Positions 8,013-14,387 of a stretch of DNA of 15,502 nt are shown one piece after another. This stretch comes from Lentisphaeria bacterium. GTDB taxonomy: Bacteria; Verrucomicrobiota; Lentisphaeria; Oligosphaerales; Oligosphaeraceae. The DNA lies in NCBI GenBank assembly GCA_016287975.1, contig JAEEXV010000013.1, positions 1 to 15,502 of the forward strand, given 5' to 3'. A program made the translations under genes and the position numbers. Each line of letters opens with the position of its first letter. The first letter of the stretch is position 1. The notes under the pieces were generated by a model, which saw nothing but the letters and a program-made list of their open reading frames with translations, ran no database searches and had not been told where the DNA came from.

Positions 8013-8426
8013 GGGTGGACTTTGAACGGGACCCTGGACTTTGGATTTTGGACTTTGGACGGGACCCTGGACCCTCGACTCTGGACTTTGAACTTTGAAC
8101 GGGACCCTGGACTTTGGACTCTGGACTTTGGACAGGACCCTGGACCCTCGACTCTGGACTTTGGACGGGACCCTGGACTTTGGACAGGACCCTGGACCCT
8201 CGACCCAGGACCCTGGACTCTGGACTTTTGACAGGACCCAGGACCCTGGACCCTGGACCCTCGACTCTGGACTTTGAACGGGACCCTGGACTCTGGACTT
8301 TGGACGGGACCTTGGACTTTGGACTCTGGACGGGACCCTGGACTTTGGACGGGACTTTGGACTTTGGACATAACGGGATTTGCGACTTGAATCAATTGAA
8401 CCACTGAACAACCAGGAGGAAAAAAC
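8013..8426. other. Intergenic region filled by a heptamer array
   Basis: This 414-base gap contains no credible gene. About 353 bases are the heptamer array (8017-8369). The remaining 57 bases hold the palindrome TCAATTGA (8392-8399) and a strong Shine-Dalgarno AGGAGG (8414-8419) serving iolB. Open frames through the array are repeat artefacts made of seven-residue units. Confidence 0.85.
8017..8369 (+). repeat. Heptameric tandem repeat array 1 (GGACTTT orientation)
   Basis: The array is built of 7-base units, mostly GGACTTT, with variants GGACTCT, GGACCCT, GAACTTT, CGACTCT. Eleven core modules of form GGAC(G/A)GGACCCT and close variants insert a 5-base step. Core starts (the GGGACCCT, AGGACCCT or similar element) are at 8028, 8061, 8101, 8134, 8167, 8186, 8233, 8280, 8306, 8332 and 8351. 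Successive distances are 33, 40, 33, 33, 19, 47, 47, 26, 26 and 19, all equal to 5 modulo 7. It starts four bases after the kinase stop codon. Heptameric short tandemly repeated repeats are known in filamentous cyanobacteria, but with different sequences. Confidence 0.95.
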
Positions 8427-9221
8427 ATGGCGGAACTGCTGTTTCATTTGCGCCCGCAGGCGGGCTACAACAATGTCTTCGAGGTCGGGGCGGCTGGCAT
8501 GCAGTTGACGCGCTTCGGCGTGCTGAAACTGTCGGCGGGCGCGGCGTGGTCGGGCGACACGGGCGAATACGAGGCGGCGCTGGTGCTGCTGGGCGGCAAG
8601 TGCTCGGTGGCGGGGGATGGCTTCGCCTTCGCGGAGGTCGGCGCGCGCGCGGATGTCTTCTCGGGCAAGCCGCACACGGTCTATCTGCCTCGGCGCACCG
8701 CATACACGGTGACGGCGCTGACGGATCTGGAGATCGCGGTCAACGAGTCGCCCGCGACGCGCGACACGGCGCGCCCGACGGTCATCGCGCCAGAGCAGTG
8801 CCGCGTGATGACGCTGGGGCGGGACAACTTCACGCGGCTCGCGACGGTGATGCTCGACGAGAAGTTCGATTCCGAGCACTTCTACATCGGGGAGGGGATC
8901 ATCCCCTCGGGCAACTGGTCGGGCTATCCGCCGCACCGCCACGAGTTCGACAATCCGCCTGAGGAGATCGCGATGGAGGAGACCTACTACTACCGCTTCC
9001 AGCCAGAGCAGGGCTTCGGCATCCAGAAGGTCTACACGCCCGACGGCACCATCGACGAGACCTACACGGTCAAGAACCACGACACCGTCGCGATCGCGCG
9101 CGGATTCCATCCGCTGTGCGGCGCGCCAGGCTACCAGATGTACTACCTCTGGACGATGGCGGGCAAGGTGAACCGCGGCCTCATTTCGTCGAAGGATCCT
9201 CAGCACGCCTGGGTGAAGTAG
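8427..9221 (+). CDS. iolB: 5-deoxy-glucuronate isomerase (IolB)
   Basis: The 264-residue protein matches the KduI/IolB cupin family over its length, with the IolB hallmark PPHRHEFDNPPEE...MEETYYYRF. His170, His172, the Glu184/Glu185 pair and His228 (GFHPLCGAPGYQMYYLW) are the likely cupin metal ligands. IolB converts 5-deoxy-D-glucuronate to 5-dehydro-2-deoxy-D-gluconate (EC 5.3.1.30), the middle step of myo-inositol catabolism. The classical partners IolC (a PfkB kinase) and IolJ (a class II aldolase) have family counterparts at 7107 and 13555. The upper-pathway genes iolG, iolE, iolD and the semialdehyde dehydrogenase iolA are not in this window. A strong AGGAGG precedes the start after the repeat array. 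The FGGY kinase follows after three bases, so the two are translationally linked. A related isomerase activity on a different deoxyuronate is possible. Confidence 0.92.
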   Translation: MAELLFHLRPQAGYNNVFEVGAAGMQLTRFGVLKLSAGAAWSGDTGEYEAALVLLGGKCSVAGDGFAFAEVGARADVFSGKPHTVYLPRRTAYTVTALTDLEIAVNESPATRDTARPTVIAPEQCRVMTLGRDNFTRLATVMLDEKFDSEHFYIGEGIIPSGNWSGYPPHRHEFDNPPEEIAMEETYYYRFQPEQGFGIQKVYTPDGTIDETYTVKNHDTVAIARGFHPLCGAPGYQMYYLWTMAGKVNRGLISSKDPQHAWVK

Positions 9222-9224
9222 GCC

Positions 9225-10733
9225 ATGGCGGAAGCACGCGACATCCTGCTGGGCATCGACTTCGGCACTGGCGGCTGCAAGGTGACCGCGATCGGCTTCG
9301 ACGGCGCGCTGGCGGGCGAGGCCTCGGTCGAATACACGACCTGGCACGAACACCCAGGCTGGTCGGAGCAGGATCCCGCCGACTGGCACGCCGCGATGTG
9401 CGAGGCGCTGCGGAAACTCGCGCGGCAGGGGCTCAACCTGCGCCGCACGGCGGCCCTCGCGCTCGACGGCTCGACCCACAACGCCGTGCTGCTCGACGGC
9501 GCGATGCGGCCCGTCCGCCGCACCATCATGTGGACCGACCAGCGCAGCACCGCCGAATGCGCGGCGCTGCGCGCGGAGTGCGGGGAGGCGATCTTCCGCA
9601 CCGCGTACCAGATGCCGACGCCGACGTGGACGCTGCCGCAGCTCTTGTGGCTCAAGGCGTACGAGCCGTCGGCGCTGGCGAAGACGCGGCACATCCTCTT
9701 CGTCAAAGACTACGTGCGATACCTCCTGACGGGCGTCGCGGCGACGGACTTCATCGAGGCGCAGGGGACGCTTTTCTACGACATGAAGCGCGGCGGCTGG
9801 TCGGAGGAACTCTTCGCGCGCACGGGGCTGCCGATGTCGGCGCTGCCTGGACTGGTGCGGCCGACCGACCAGTGCGGGCGCGTCACGCCGGCGGCGTCGC
9901 GGGCGACGGGGCTGCCCGAGGGCGCGCCAGTCGTCTGCGGCACCTCGGATTCGGCGGCGGAGGACTACGGCGCGGGCGCGATCGAGCCAGGCGACTGCAT
10001 CGTCAAACTGGCGACCGCGGGCAATGTCAACGCGATGACCGCCGAGGCGCATCCGCACCCGCAGACTCTGACCTACTCGCACGTGATTCCAGGAATGTTC
10101 TACAGCGTCTCGGCGACCAACGCGGCGGCGCTGTGCCAGCGCTGGTTCAGGGACCTCTGCTGCGCCGAGGAGCAGCGCCTCGCCGCCGAAAAGGGCGTCA
10201 GCCCCTACGAGGTTATGGACGAAATCGCGTCGCAGTCGCCAGTCGGCGCCAACGGGGTCTTCTTCCATCCGTATCTCCAGGGCGAGCGCTCGCCGTACTG
10301 GGACGCGGCCCTGCGCGCGAGTTTCACGGGGGTCGGCATCGCCAGCACCAAGGCGGACTTCCTGCGCGCGCTCCAGGAGGGCGTCGCATTCTCGCTCAAG
10401 GACTGCTACGGCGTGCTTCTCGAAATGGGGCTGCCCGCAAAACGCATCCTCCTGATCGGCGGCGGCGCGCGCAGCCGCCTGTGGAGCCGAATCGTCTGCG
10501 ATGTCTTCGACCTGCCTGTCGAAATCCCGACGCCTGGAGACGCCTCCTTCGGCACCGCGCTGCTCGCAGGGACTGGCGCGGGAATCTTCCCCGACAGCGC
10601 GACCGCCGTGCGGCAGTGCCTGAAGATGGCGCCGCCGCTGGAGCCCGTCCCCGAAAACGCCGCGCGCTACGCGGCGCTCTTCCAGAAGTACCGCGCCATC
10701 CACGACGCGCTGGCGCCAGTGTATCGGGGATGA
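9225..10733 (+). CDS. FGGY-family carbohydrate kinase (xylulokinase-like)
   Basis: The 502-residue length is typical for FGGY kinases. The N-terminal phosphate loop is GIDFGTGGCKV (10-20), the substrate-side motif is MWTDQR (102-107), and the likely catalytic base is Asp242 in GTSDSAAEDYGAG, equivalent to Asp233 of E. coli XylB. The second FGGY signature region is YLQGERSPYWDAALRASFTG (350-369), and the adenosine motif is LIGGGARSRLW (410-420). The family phosphorylates pentuloses, polyols and other sugars; overall it looks most like XylB, but the substrate cannot be fixed from motifs. It starts three bases after iolB, so the pair is an operon unit. The unit is bounded on each side by a heptamer array. 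Inositol catabolism normally needs no FGGY kinase, so its presence suggests an additional or different sugar enters the pathway. Confidence 0.9.
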   Translation: MAEARDILLGIDFGTGGCKVTAIGFDGALAGEASVEYTTWHEHPGWSEQDPADWHAAMCEALRKLARQGLNLRRTAALALDGSTHNAVLLDGAMRPVRRTIMWTDQRSTAECAALRAECGEAIFRTAYQMPTPTWTLPQLLWLKAYEPSALAKTRHILFVKDYVRYLLTGVAATDFIEAQGTLFYDMKRGGWSEELFARTGLPMSALPGLVRPTDQCGRVTPAASRATGLPEGAPVVCGTSDSAAEDYGAGAIEPGDCIVKLATAGNVNAMTAEAHPHPQTLTYSHVIPGMFYSVSATNAAALCQRWFRDLCCAEEQRLAAEKGVSPYEVMDEIASQSPVGANGVFFHPYLQGERSPYWDAALRASFTGVGIASTKADFLRALQEGVAFSLKDCYGVLLEMGLPAKRILLIGGGARSRLWSRIVCDVFDLPVEIPTPGDASFGTALLAGTGAGIFPDSATAVRQCLKMAPPLEPVPENAARYAALFQKYRAIHDALAPVYRG

Positions 10734-11047
10734 CGGTCATTGGCCGCTGGACTGGCCCAAAGCCCAGGGCCCTGTCCAAAGTCCAGAGTCCAAAGCCCAG
10801 GGCCCTGTCCAAAGTCCAAAGTCCAAAGTCCCGCGTCCAAAGTCCAAAGCCCAGGGCCCTGTCCAAAGTCCAAAGTCCCGCGTCCAAAGTCCAAAGCCCA
10901 GGGCCCTGTCCAAAGTCCAAAGTCCAAAGTCCAAAGCCCAGGGCCCTGTCCAAAGTCCAAAGTCCAAAGTCCCCATCGCGGCCTAAAGATCAGCCTTTTT
11001 TGTGCCTTGCCTTTTTGTGAAACAAACCACCCACCAACACGGCAACC
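10734..11047. other. Intergenic region with second heptamer array and T-rich stretch
   Basis: This 314-base gap has no credible gene. The heptamer array fills about 10755-10973. After it, at about 10993-11019, are two near-identical T-runs in the contexts GCCTTTTTTGTG and GCCTTTTTGTG. No strong stem precedes them, so they are at best weak terminator candidates. No Shine-Dalgarno is seen before the next ATG at 11048, in contrast to the other genes of the cluster. Confidence 0.75.
10755..10973 (-). repeat. Heptameric tandem repeat array 2 (AAAGTCC orientation, inverted relative to array 1)
   Basis: The array consists of AAAGTCC heptamers with variants such as AGAGTCC and CGCGTCC, interrupted by the self-complementary core CAGGGCCCTG followed by TCC. 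The core starts at 10765, 10798, 10852, 10899 and 10939. Spacings are 33, 54, 47 and 40, all 5 modulo 7. Read on the opposite strand it is the same repeat family as array 1: both use an AGGG(T/C)CC-(T/C)GTCC module followed by a variable number of heptamers. It starts about 20 bases after the FGGY kinase stop. Confidence 0.95.
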
Positions 11048-12493
11048 ATGATGATACCCGAGAACAGCTACATGTATGAGATGATCCGCACGGAGTTGGC
11101 GGATCTCATTGGCGAGAAGTACGTCTGCACGAAGAGTGCGGACCGCTTCGGGCATTCGATCGACTACTACTGGATTCCAGAGATGTGGCACGACCGCGGG
11201 ATGGAGACTCCGAAGCCCGACTTCGTGGTGCATCCTGGCAGCGCCGAGGAGGTCTCGAAGGTGGTGAAGCTGGCGAACTACTACAAGCTTCCAGTGGTGC
11301 CGTGGGGCGGGGGCTCGGGGTCGCAGGGCGGCGCGCTGCCAGTCTTCGGCGGCATCATGATCGACATGAAGCGCATGAACAAGTTCCGCGGCATCGACAA
11401 GGAGGCGCTGACGGTGACGTGCCAGACGGGGCTGATCGCGAAGCACCTGGAGTGGCGCTGCAACAAGGAGGGCTTCTCGACGATGCACCTGCCCGCCTCG
11501 ATCTCCTGCGCGACCATCGGCGGCTTCCTCGCGCACCGCGGCACGGGCGTCCTCTCGACCAAATACGGCAAGATCGAGGACATGGTGATGTCGATGGAGG
11601 TGGTGACGCCGACGGGCGAGATCATCCGCACGCTGCCTGTCCCGCGCCATGCGTCGGGCCCCGACCTGACGATGCTCTTCACGGGGAGCGAGGGCACGCT
11701 GGGCATCATCACCGAGGTCACGCTGAAGGTGCATCCGCTGCCCGAGGCGCGCGAGTTCCGCGCCTACATCTTCAAGGACTTCCACACCGCGATGTGCGCT
11801 GGCGCGGAACTGATGCGCTCGCGGCTGCAGCCGTGCGCGGTGCGCCTCTACGACGAGACCGAGACGCTCACCCACGTCCGCAAGGTCTTCGGCATGGAAC
11901 TGGAACAGGGCGCGTACCTCGTCTTCGGCTTCGACGGGCGCAAGGACATCGTCAAGTGCCAGATGCGCTATGCGCGCGAGATCATGGAGAAGCAGTACGG
12001 CGGGATGGACATGGGCAGCAAGGGCGGCGACCTCTGGTGGGAGAACAAGTACAAGTTCTTCTATCCGCCCTACGCCTTCCACCTGCCGCAGGCCTACGGC
12101 ACGCTGGACACGGTCGCGACCTTCGCGAACATCGAGAAGGTCTACTGGGCGATGAAGAAGGCGGTCAACGACAACTTCCCGCAGGCGCGCTTCATCGGGC
12201 ACTTCTCGCACTGGTACGAGTGGGGCTGCATGCTGTATGCGCGCTTCATCTTCGAGGAGAAGGACGTGCCGAAGGATCCGCGGGCGGCGGCGGCGCTCTA
12301 TAACCGCGTCTGGGACCTCGCGATCCGCGCGGCGATCGCCAACGGCGGCGTCATCAACGAGCACCACGGCGTCGGGCTGAAGCTGGGCCGCTACATGAAG
12401 GACCTCTACGGCACGGCGATGCCGGTGCTGGAGGGGATCAAGGAGCAGCTGGATCCGAACCGCATCATGAACCCTGGCAAGCTGGGGCTGTAA
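11048..12493 (+). CDS. FAD-linked oxidase (GlcD / D-lactate dehydrogenase / AGPS-like)
   Basis: The 481-residue protein has the two-domain vanillyl-alcohol oxidase architecture. An FAD_binding_4 domain spans about 54-225, with pyrophosphate loop PWGGGSGSQGGALP (85-98), GTGVLSTKYGKIEDMV (165-180) and FTGSEGTLGIITEVTLKVHP (211-230). A C-terminal FAD-oxidase cap domain carries the conserved EHHGVGLKLG (438-447) and ends in LDPNRIMNPGKLGL. Relatives oxidise 2-hydroxyacids (glycolate, D-lactate, D-2-hydroxyglutarate) or act as alkylglycerone-phosphate synthase. The next gene, 15 bases downstream, encodes an Fe-S protein, the usual GlcD/GlcF-type pairing in which FAD passes electrons to Fe-S clusters and then to the membrane quinone pool or another acceptor. 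A sugar-acid or polyol-derived hydroxyacid is a plausible substrate here. The ATG at 11051 is an equal start candidate. No ribosome site is visible. Confidence 0.88.
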   Translation: MMIPENSYMYEMIRTELADLIGEKYVCTKSADRFGHSIDYYWIPEMWHDRGMETPKPDFVVHPGSAEEVSKVVKLANYYKLPVVPWGGGSGSQGGALPVFGGIMIDMKRMNKFRGIDKEALTVTCQTGLIAKHLEWRCNKEGFSTMHLPASISCATIGGFLAHRGTGVLSTKYGKIEDMVMSMEVVTPTGEIIRTLPVPRHASGPDLTMLFTGSEGTLGIITEVTLKVHPLPEAREFRAYIFKDFHTAMCAGAELMRSRLQPCAVRLYDETETLTHVRKVFGMELEQGAYLVFGFDGRKDIVKCQMRYAREIMEKQYGGMDMGSKGGDLWWENKYKFFYPPYAFHLPQAYGTLDTVATFANIEKVYWAMKKAVNDNFPQARFIGHFSHWYEWGCMLYARFIFEEKDVPKDPRAAAALYNRVWDLAIRAAIANGGVINEHHGVGLKLGRYMKDLYGTAMPVLEGIKEQLDPNRIMNPGKLGL

Positions 12494-12508
12494 AGGAGGC
12501 AGGAAAAC

Positions 12509-13540
12509 ATGCACATCGACCAATTCACCGACCCCATCCAGAAGTGCCGCTTCTGCTTCATGTGCCGCCATCTCTCGGGTGTCGGCAACGTCACCTTCAC
12601 CGAGGCCGACACCCCGCGCGTGCGCGCAGGCCTCGTCTACGGCCTGCAGGCGCGCCCCGAGGGCTGGCGCGACCCCGACTTCATCGACACCGTCTACCGC
12701 TCCGACCTCTCGGCCGCCTGCCGCCGCAACTGCGTCAACCACTACGACGAAAACGGCCTGATGCTGGCCGCGCGCGCGGACATCGTCGAGCAGGGCCTCG
12801 CGCCCGCCTACGTCCAGGCGCTCGCCAGAAAATACCGCAAGGCGTCCGCGTGGAAAGTCCAGGGCAGGGGCAAGGCGCTCTATCTCGCCGACCGCTATTC
12901 GGCCGCGGCGGGGGCGGACAAGGCCTTCGCGAAACTGATGGCCGCGAGGAAGCTGGCCTTCCGCACCATCTCTGGCGGCTGCCTCGGCAAGAGCCTGAAG
13001 ATACTGGGCTATCTCGCCGACGCGAAGGCGCAGGCGGAGGCCTTCGCGGCCTTTGTGAAGCCGCTGAAGGCGTCGGCGCTGGTGGTGTCGAGCCCAGCTG
13101 CGTACGACGCCCTGACGAAGGACTACCCCGAGTGGGGCGTCGAGTTGGGCGTGCCCGTGAAGCACACCTCGGAGTTCCTGCTGGAGCATGGCTTTGCGTG
13201 GAGACGCCCCGCGGGCGAGGTCTACTACCTGGAGAGCGACTTCCTGCGGAACTACGACGAATCGCCGTATCCAGCGAAGTTGCTGGAGGCGCTGCGGGCG
13301 AAGTGCCTGCCCTTCGGCACCAACGACGAGGAGTCGTACTCGTGCGGCGAGGGCGCGATGCTGCTGCCTGAGTTCAACGCGGAGCTGGTGAAGGATCTGG
13401 CGCTGTACATCGAGGAGCGCGCCGACCATCCGAAGACGGACCGCATCGTGACCGCCTCGCCGTACACCAAGGTGCAGCTGGCGAAATACACGAAGCTGCT
13501 GGTGTCGACGCTGGAAGAACTCGCCCTGGCGGCGCTGTAG
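12509..13540 (+). CDS. Fe-S oxidoreductase subunit with degenerate CCG domains (GlcF/HdrB-like)
   Basis: The 343-residue protein opens with Cys13-x2-Cys16-x2-Cys19 and has a later Cys71-x3-Cys75, enough for one [4Fe-4S] cluster; the two full ferredoxin motifs of GlcF are not both present. The rest resembles two cysteine-rich CCG domains as in GlcF/HdrB/LutA, but stripped of their cluster ligands. The first has SGGCLGKSLKILGYL around Cys158 in place of a CCG-type segment. The second has YLESDFLRN (240-248) where YHDPCHLGR is expected, and SCGEGAML (278-285) where CCG-GG is expected. It is tightly linked to the FAD oxidase, with a strong AGGAGG (12494-12499) immediately after that gene's stop, and probably forms its electron-transfer partner. 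The loss of CCG cysteines suggests a simplified redox chain. The family match rests on motif alignment by eye. Confidence 0.68.
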   Translation: MHIDQFTDPIQKCRFCFMCRHLSGVGNVTFTEADTPRVRAGLVYGLQARPEGWRDPDFIDTVYRSDLSAACRRNCVNHYDENGLMLAARADIVEQGLAPAYVQALARKYRKASAWKVQGRGKALYLADRYSAAAGADKAFAKLMAARKLAFRTISGGCLGKSLKILGYLADAKAQAEAFAAFVKPLKASALVVSSPAAYDALTKDYPEWGVELGVPVKHTSEFLLEHGFAWRRPAGEVYYLESDFLRNYDESPYPAKLLEALRAKCLPFGTNDEESYSCGEGAMLLPEFNAELVKDLALYIEERADHPKTDRIVTASPYTKVQLAKYTKLLVSTLEELALAAL

Positions 13541-13554
13541 GGGAGGGCGGAACG

Positions 13555-14382
13555 ATGGCACTGGTCACGATGACGGAGATGCTGCAGGCGGCGCGCCGCG
13601 AGAAGCGCGCCATCGGCGCATTCAATGTGGGCAACTACGAGACCGCGCTGGCGCTCCTCAAGGCCGCGGAGGCGGAGCAGTCGCCAGTCATCATCCAGGT
13701 CTACGACCGCCTCTTCCAGTCGGAGAAGGCGGCGGACCTGGCGGGGACGCTCTTGCGCATCGCGCGCCGCTGCAACCAGGCGGTCGCGCTGCACCTGGAC
13801 CACGGCTCCAGCCTGGAGCATGTCGCGGTCGCGCTGCACGCGGGATACACGTCGGTGATGCTGGACGCGTCGCGCGAGGCCTTCGACGAGAATGTGCGGC
13901 TGACGCGGCTGGCGACGGTGCTCGCACATGCGGCGGGGTGTTCGTCGGAGGGCGAGATCGGCCATGTCGCGCAGGGCGACGAGAATGCGCTGACGCAGGT
14001 GGAGGAGGCGGTGCGCTTCGCGGAGGCGACGGGCGTCGACGCGCTGGCGGTCTCGATCGGGACGGTGCACGGCTACTACAAGAGCGCGCCGCACATCGAC
14101 GTGCCGCGCTGCCGTGCGATCGCGGAGGCGCTGCCTGGGGTGCCGCTGGTTTTGCACGGCGGCTCGGGCACGCCGCTGGAGGATGTGCGGCGGGTCATCG
14201 AGTGCGGCATCGCGAAGGTGAACATCGCGACGGAGTACATGGACACCTACCTCAAGAGTTCGCGGGCCGAACTGGAGAGACTCGACGGGCGCTTCGTGCC
14301 AGTCGACAAGTACTTCGACCCCGTCGTCGAGGCGTGCGCCGCCCATGCGGCGCGGCTGATTCGGTTCTTTGCAGGGAAATAG
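13555..14382 (+). CDS. Class II (zinc) ketose-bisphosphate aldolase family protein
   Basis: The 275-residue protein is a class II aldolase of the Fba/GatY/KbaY/IolJ family. Catalytic Asp82 and zinc ligand His83 lie in LHLDHGSS (79-86), the same numbering as GatY/KbaY. SSEGEIG (130-136) supplies acidic residues, and the other zinc ligands are His172 (TVHGYY) and His201 (LHGGSGTP). NIATEYMDTY (223-232) is the phosphate-binding region. It should cleave a phosphorylated ketose or keto-acid into DHAP plus an aldehyde. Candidates are fructose- or tagatose-1,6-bisphosphate, or 6-phospho-5-dehydro-2-deoxygluconate (IolJ reaction). IolB upstream favours the IolJ role, while NagB/NagA downstream would suit a tagatose-bisphosphate role. 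It starts 14 bases after the Fe-S gene, with a GGAGG site at 13542-13546, and is followed by nagB after five bases, so it is inside a tight operon. Confidence 0.9.
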   Translation: MALVTMTEMLQAARREKRAIGAFNVGNYETALALLKAAEAEQSPVIIQVYDRLFQSEKAADLAGTLLRIARRCNQAVALHLDHGSSLEHVAVALHAGYTSVMLDASREAFDENVRLTRLATVLAHAAGCSSEGEIGHVAQGDENALTQVEEAVRFAEATGVDALAVSIGTVHGYYKSAPHIDVPRCRAIAEALPGVPLVLHGGSGTPLEDVRRVIECGIAKVNIATEYMDTYLKSSRAELERLDGRFVPVDKYFDPVVEACAAHAARLIRFFAGK

Positions 14383-14387
14383 CAGGC

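Noticed and set aside
8017..8369. Array 1 as a possible CRISPR array
   Set aside because: There are no unique spacers of constant length between conserved repeats; the whole interval is made of related 7-base units and no cas genes are nearby.
7080..10703. A 1207-codon minus-strand open frame across the kinase, array 1, iolB and the FGGY kinase
   Set aside because: It is Arg-rich shadow sequence of three clear + strand genes, joined by KVQSPxS-type seven-residue repeats encoded by the heptamer array. Heptamers free of stop codons keep the frame open.
10974..11047. A rho-independent terminator after array 2
   Set aside because: T-runs are present, but no adequate GC stem precedes them; only a three-base GGC/GCC pairing with a long loop could be drawn.
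10740..11051. A small repetitive SPGPCPKSKVQSP-type protein encoded across array 2
   Set aside because: It is the direct translation of the heptamer array (3 x 7 bases give 7 residues), without a ribosome site or homologous domain.
10667..13561. A 964-codon minus-strand open frame across array 2, the FAD oxidase and the Fe-S gene
   Set aside because: It is antisense to two well-supported genes, and its array part is only the repetitive LWTLDFGQGPG pattern made by heptamers.
13938..14387. A long N-terminal extension of NagB beginning at 13938
   Set aside because: The extension is an out-of-frame reading of the aldolase gene. The NagB homology begins precisely at MEIIKVADYQ (14388), giving the normal family length.
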